The notes below the pieces were generated by a model. That model did no database searches. It was not told the DNA's origin and saw only the letters and a list, made by a program, of their open reading frames with translations. From assembly GCA_947000775.1 (NCBI GenBank), contig CAMQGK010000604.1, forward strand, positions 8,734,501 through 8,798,500: a DNA stretch of 64,000 nucleotides, written 5' to 3'. This DNA is from Pterois miles. Its lineage: Eukaryota > Chordata > Actinopteri > Perciformes > Scorpaenidae. Shown here one piece after another: positions 60,222 through 64,000 of this stretch; positions within the stretch are counted from its first letter, which is position 1; every line of letters begins with the position of its first letter. The position numbers and the translations under genes were made by a program.

Positions 60222-60757
60222 TTCAGGTAAACAATTGAATCGAAGGCAACTGGACTTGGATTTGTCTCTGAAGACGTTTGGCCCCTTATCCAAGTGGCTT
60301 CATCAGTTCGTATCGCTACAGGCTGACTAGTCCCCACTAGTCTGACAAACAGTGGAGTAAGACCCAGTTAGACCCTGCTGTCTATAACGAACACTGTCGT
60401 TCGCTGGTAACCTCCCATCATGCCCAATGACTGTTGTCCACCTGTAGTCCCATTGAATCCTAAATGTCTGTCGTTCACTAGTGGGACTCACATGTCCCTA
60501 ACAAAGGACAAGTGAAACTCCACTAACAAACTATTGTCATAGGAGAATAGTGGGCTGACACTTCCACAGAGGTTAAAAACCTGGGTCTTACTTCACTGGT
60601 TGTCAGACTAGTGGGAACTAGTCAGACCATTTGAACTGATGAAGCCACTTGGATAAGAGGCGAAACGTCTTCAGAGACAAATCCAAGTCCAGTTGCCTTC
60701 GATTCAATTGTTGCCAGAATGAATATGACCTGGATGAATGAGAACATTCATAGAGTT
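60222..60757. mobile_element. Inverted-repeat insertion with 12-bp target duplication
   Basis: The flanks GTAAAATCATGA (60210-60221 and 60758-60769) are identical over 12 bp. Inside, an arm at 60232-60367 is matched by the inverted arm at 60591-60710 with roughly 90% identity. Shared blocks include CAATTGAATCGAAGGCAACT, GGATTTGTCTCTGAAGACG and CCAAGTGGCTTCATCAGTT. The roughly 220-bp centre also has GACTAGTC-type palindromes. A 12-bp duplication points to a reverse-transcribed insertion rather than a cut-and-paste one. A Penelope-like terminal repeat is my best guess. Confidence 0.8.
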
Positions 60758-60769
60758 GTAAAATCATGA

Positions 60770-62017
60770 CTAAAAATGGGTACATATACTATATGACCAA
60801 CTACTTACCATTATAAAATGATCGCCTAGCTCAATATAGGACGAACACGTACAACAAGATACAATAATGTGCTGAGCAAATGGTTTACTAATTCACTTAC
60901 TGTATTTCTGTCAGCAGTTATCCTTATTCATCTTGCAAACCACTACATTCATTTCACTACCCCTAGTGGCGGTCCAGACCCGGAGGTTGGGAACCACAGT
61001 TTAAGCTAAAGTTTAAACAAATCAGTTAACAACCCAATGGATCATCTGAGAACTGCATTTGTCACAAAGCTGAAAACAGATGTTTTCTCGACTCATTAAA
61101 GCTGGTGTTTTGGAGATATGTGGTTTTCACACGACACCAACAACTCAGTTTGCGTGGCAAGATAACCAATCGCTCTAATCAGCCCTACCGGAAAATAGCG
61201 TCTGCTTCCCATTTCGTGCTAAAGATGATAAATATCTTCTAATCAGCAAAATACGGCATATCAAAATAACACGTCTGCGTCGGAAACAAGTGGTGAACAC
61301 ATCAGATGGCAAAGTGGTGCAAGGGGGTGGAGGTGAAGCTGGGAGAGAATAAACAGAGCTTGCAGACGTTGTAATGAGAATTTGCTCCATTTGGCAGTAG
61401 CCTGCAGCAAAGGTCTCCCATCTGTTTCCTATTGGAGAGGGAGTCAACAGTTTGGAGGGAAGTGAAAGAATGAACGGACCACAGTGACATCTTATGGCTG
61501 CAGCCGATAACACAGGGAGTGGACTGATGCATGCACGTACAGGCTTCAGGTCATGTTTAAATGAATCAATTGATAAACCAATGAATTAATGAGACAGGAA
61601 AGCATTAATTCATTAACTTGCAGTTTAAAAGGGCAATTAAAGGGCATCTAAGTGGAATACATGAGAGATGCACTTGGGTAGAATCTGCAGGTATTTTTAA
61701 GAGGAAGTGGAACACAGATGTGTATCTATGTCAGAAAGAGAAACGTCAACTGTTCTTGTTTCTCTGGTAAACACACCATGAGGAGATTAAAAATGTGCTG
61801 ACAGCATATTATTCAGCAAAGAGGGCCTCACAAAGTCTTCTTTGTTTTCCTTATTTGCTCATATCTCTCGTGTACATGGTCACTCCTTGTCTTCGGGCAG
61901 AAAGCGGGTGACAGCAAAGCTTCCAAGTCACCTTCAGGTTGAAACTAATTTAAAAGGAAAGCGACGCTGAAAAAGACAACACACTTCTGTGTGACAGGAG
62001 GAGAAATATGTTAAAAT
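60770..62017. other. Non-coding stretch with one transposon end
   Basis: No gene was recognised. The 112-codon minus frame at 61175-61513 has no motif. The short hAT end at 60960-61000 is listed separately. Confidence 0.4.
60960..61000 (-). mobile_element. Solitary hAT-Charlie-like end
   Basis: CCCCTAGTGGCGGTCC and CGGAGGTTGGGAACCAC are the reverse complement of a typical Charlie-like terminus (CAGTGGTTCTCAACC style). No second end was seen. Confidence 0.6.
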
Positions 62018-62443
62018 TAGGGCTGCCAATCAATAAAAATATTTAAACATGATTGTGATTAATCATGGACAATCATGCGATTAAAATTAATCACATTTTT
62101 TATCTATTCCAAACGTACCTTAAAGGGAGACTAGTCAGGTATTTAATACCCTTATCAACATGGGAGTGGGCAAATATGCTGCTTTATGCAAATATAGATA
62201 TATATTTTGGAAAGCAATTAAAAACACAAAGCAATGACAAATATTGTCCAGAAACCCTCACAGGTACTGCATGTAGTGTAAAATCATAACATGGCAAACT
62301 TTAACATTATTTAACTTCCTTCACAACAAGCGAGCATCACATGGTTAGTAGCGACGGATTCCTCAGGTTTTCTGGTTTCATATGATACCAGCATCTTCAC
62401 TCCAGCTTTTAAACCTATTATTGCGTTAACTTTGACAGTCCTC
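62018..62443 (-). mobile_element. Family A hAT-like element, complete, with perfect 8-bp target duplication
   Basis: The ends TAGGGCTGCCAATCAAT and GTTAACTTTGACAGTCCTC are flanked by GTTAAAAT on both sides (62010-62017 and 62444-62451), a perfect 8-bp duplication. Its 426 bp keep both termini and a shortened core. This is the best copy in the window for defining the family and its hAT-type insertion. The 74-codon frame at its start is not a gene. Confidence 0.95.
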
Positions 62444-62451
62444 GTTAAAAT

Positions 62452-63005
62452 GTTTGTGTTGTCAATGATTTGACACAAACTTGAATCTCATGGGAATTCA
62501 AACCTGCTTTTTTTTTAATTGACATATAATGCAATTATTTAAATTGGCCTCTAATATTTTAATTATCTCAGGACACAGAATAGCCTCAGCTTTGTCCTTG
62601 TGTTCGCCTTCTCTAAAGAACATGGGAGTTGGCTGACAGTGACAAAAGATTTGTTTGCATATCAAGAGACGGTCGTTTGTGCAGGAAGATTAAACACTAA
62701 GGTCAATGTTGAACCTGTAAAAGCACTTGACAAAGAATGGCATTACAGTTGTTATTAATGTGTGTGTTTAAACTGGGTACACACACTCATGTTTAGTGTG
62801 TGTGTGAGAGAGAGAGTGTGTGTGTGTGTGTATTAAGGGGGTGTGAGAGGCTTTTAGCAAGATCAACAGGCATAGCAGGTAAACAGGCTCAACAGTGGCC
62901 ATCACCTGCGGAGGATGTCACAGCTTTACAGCTTTACACAAGCTTCAGGCTGCGGATGTTCCTGAGCGTTGCTTACTTGGCCTGAAAGTCAAAGATAACA
63001 ATAAT
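62452..63005. other. Non-coding stretch with a microsatellite
   Basis: No gene was recognised. A (TG)n/(GA)n microsatellite lies at 62796-62831. Confidence 0.4.
62796..62831. repeat. (TG)n(GA)n(TG)n microsatellite
   Basis: TG repeats flank a short GAGAGAGA core. The 61-codon frame over it is an artefact. Confidence 0.95.
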
Positions 63006-63291
63006 AAGGGCTGAACAATTTTGAAAAAAAATATGTAATTGCGATTATTTTGACTGATACTGAAATTACGGTATGATTCGCGATAGAGGAAATGATCATT
63101 TTGACCTTATTCTCATATTCATTGAATGCTGATGTTTTAGGCCTGTAGAAATTATTTGCAGGCCAGTACATCTTTGTCAATATTTAATTCAAAATGCTAT
63201 TTTGACACACATTTCAACTTTAACAAATATTGCGCCTCCTGTTTGGCCATATTGCGATTTTGATCAAATTTGTATTAATTGTGCAGCCCTA
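63006..63291. mobile_element. Non-autonomous hAT-like element (AGGGCTGAACAATT ends)
   Basis: AAGGGCTGAACAATTTTG at the left is inverted at the right as AATTGTGCAGCCCTA, with ATTGCGATTTTGATCAAA next to it and ATTGCGATTATTTTGA near the left. This is a common short fish element. No clear target duplication was found. Confidence 0.82.
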
Positions 63292-64000
63292 GTGATTTTC
63301 TAAATCTAGTGATTTTTTAAAATTTTTCAAAATTTTGTGGCCTCAGCGCTTAGTAGTGTTAACGTACAAATCTAAATCCCTCCACTACTACCAAGACCCC
63401 AGAGACCCCCATATTTCACACACTGACTTGCTGCAGTCGCACTGCGTTTGTTTGGTATCTAAAAGAAGTTGTGCTGTGATACACAAGACAAATTTGTGTG
63501 TGCTGCTTCTGATTTATAAACACTGCCAGTTACACAATTTATGGGATGTTGGAAATAATCTGACCTAATCCTAAACTACCTGACACTAAACTGAATTTGA
63601 TGCTCCCTTTATCTACATCAATAAATGCTCAGCATTTCAACAAAACACAATGACTATTACAGACTGTATGACCAAGAAATTACATATTGTAATTATTAAC
63701 AACGGCACAGGCTGTTCACATGACCGACAATTTCCACTGATGGTGACTACAGCATGTACAACATTTTAATGGTTATTTTGTCAACACAAAGTGATCACCC
63801 TATAATTAAATACTGAACAGAGACATGAGACGGGACATGTTCACATTTCCTATATTTTACCAAAACCATGTTCTTTGCCTAAACTCAACCAGAGTAAACG
63901 CTGGTCTATGTTGTCAAAGACAATCACACTGTACACTTCACGGCGTAATCCAGGCAGCAATTATGTTGTTTGGTCTATAAAAATAAGTTTTAGGAGACAA
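63292..64000. other. Unassigned non-coding stretch
   Basis: No gene or repeat was recognised up to the window edge. Confidence 0.45.

Noticed and set aside
60627..60675. Hammerhead-ribozyme-like order CTGATGA ... GCGAAAC in the right arm of the inverted repeat
   Set aside because: The core words are present in the right order. However, the stem between them pairs only with an offset, and I found no properly placed cleavage site (UH) with stems I and III. A covariance-model search for hammerhead would decide it.

Overview
The window looks like gene-poor nuclear DNA of a ray-finned, probably percomorph, fish. The evidence is AT-rich sequence, no long open reading frame (the longest is about 164 codons and looks like chance), microsatellites, and a dense mosaic of transposon families that I recognise as common in teleost genomes. 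I could not identify a host protein-coding gene, an rRNA or tRNA gene, or any prokaryotic feature. Short ATG-to-stop frames are scattered through the window, and nearly all are random or lie inside repeats.

The main content is DNA transposons. One non-autonomous hAT-like family (called family A here; ends TAGGGCTGTCAA / TTGACAGCCCTA) occurs at least twelve times, at about 13.97, 16.05, 18.2, 27.9, 30.5, 36.1, 39.97, 46.48, 46.76, 53.95 and 62.02 kb, with related cores at 8.3 and 58.1 kb. Several copies still show 8-bp target duplications (62018-62443 perfect, 53950-54422 7/8, 39967-40195 6/8). Other hAT-like elements lie at 8312-8888, 19848-21097, 24696-25817 (with a BED zinc-finger remnant) and 42961-43833 (with a Charlie-like transposase N-terminus). 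Two Tc1-like elements with broken transposases are at 5843-6931 and 46936-48571. Elements with TTAA-like edges are at 11661-12846 and 22861-23420. A further TIR element is at 3386-4013.

Retroelements are fewer: two tRNA-derived SINEs (27342-27690 plus strand, about 51430-51760 minus strand), the 3' end of an RTE/Rex3-like LINE (52160-52505), a probable LINE 3' fragment (36910-37150), and an inverted-repeat insertion with a perfect 12-bp target duplication (60222-60757).

The clearest history is in the nesting. A Tc1 element sits in a family A copy (46757-48833). A small hAT element sits in another with a perfect 8-bp duplication (18249-18499). A 473-bp element sits inside the 58-59 kb element. 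A pogo-type fragment sits inside a Charlie-like element (42961-43833). A family D fragment sits inside the TTAA element (11661-12846). The sequences between repeats (roughly 28.4-30.5, 33.2-36.0, 44-46.4, 49.2-51.4 and 54.4-58.0 kb) show no recognisable genes. Some could hold conserved regulatory DNA, but that needs cross-species alignment. I found no evidence for a new multi-gene system. The most unusual signals are the shared core module carried between different transposon ends, two long fold-back structures, and a dispersed inverted pair of an unrecognised repeat.
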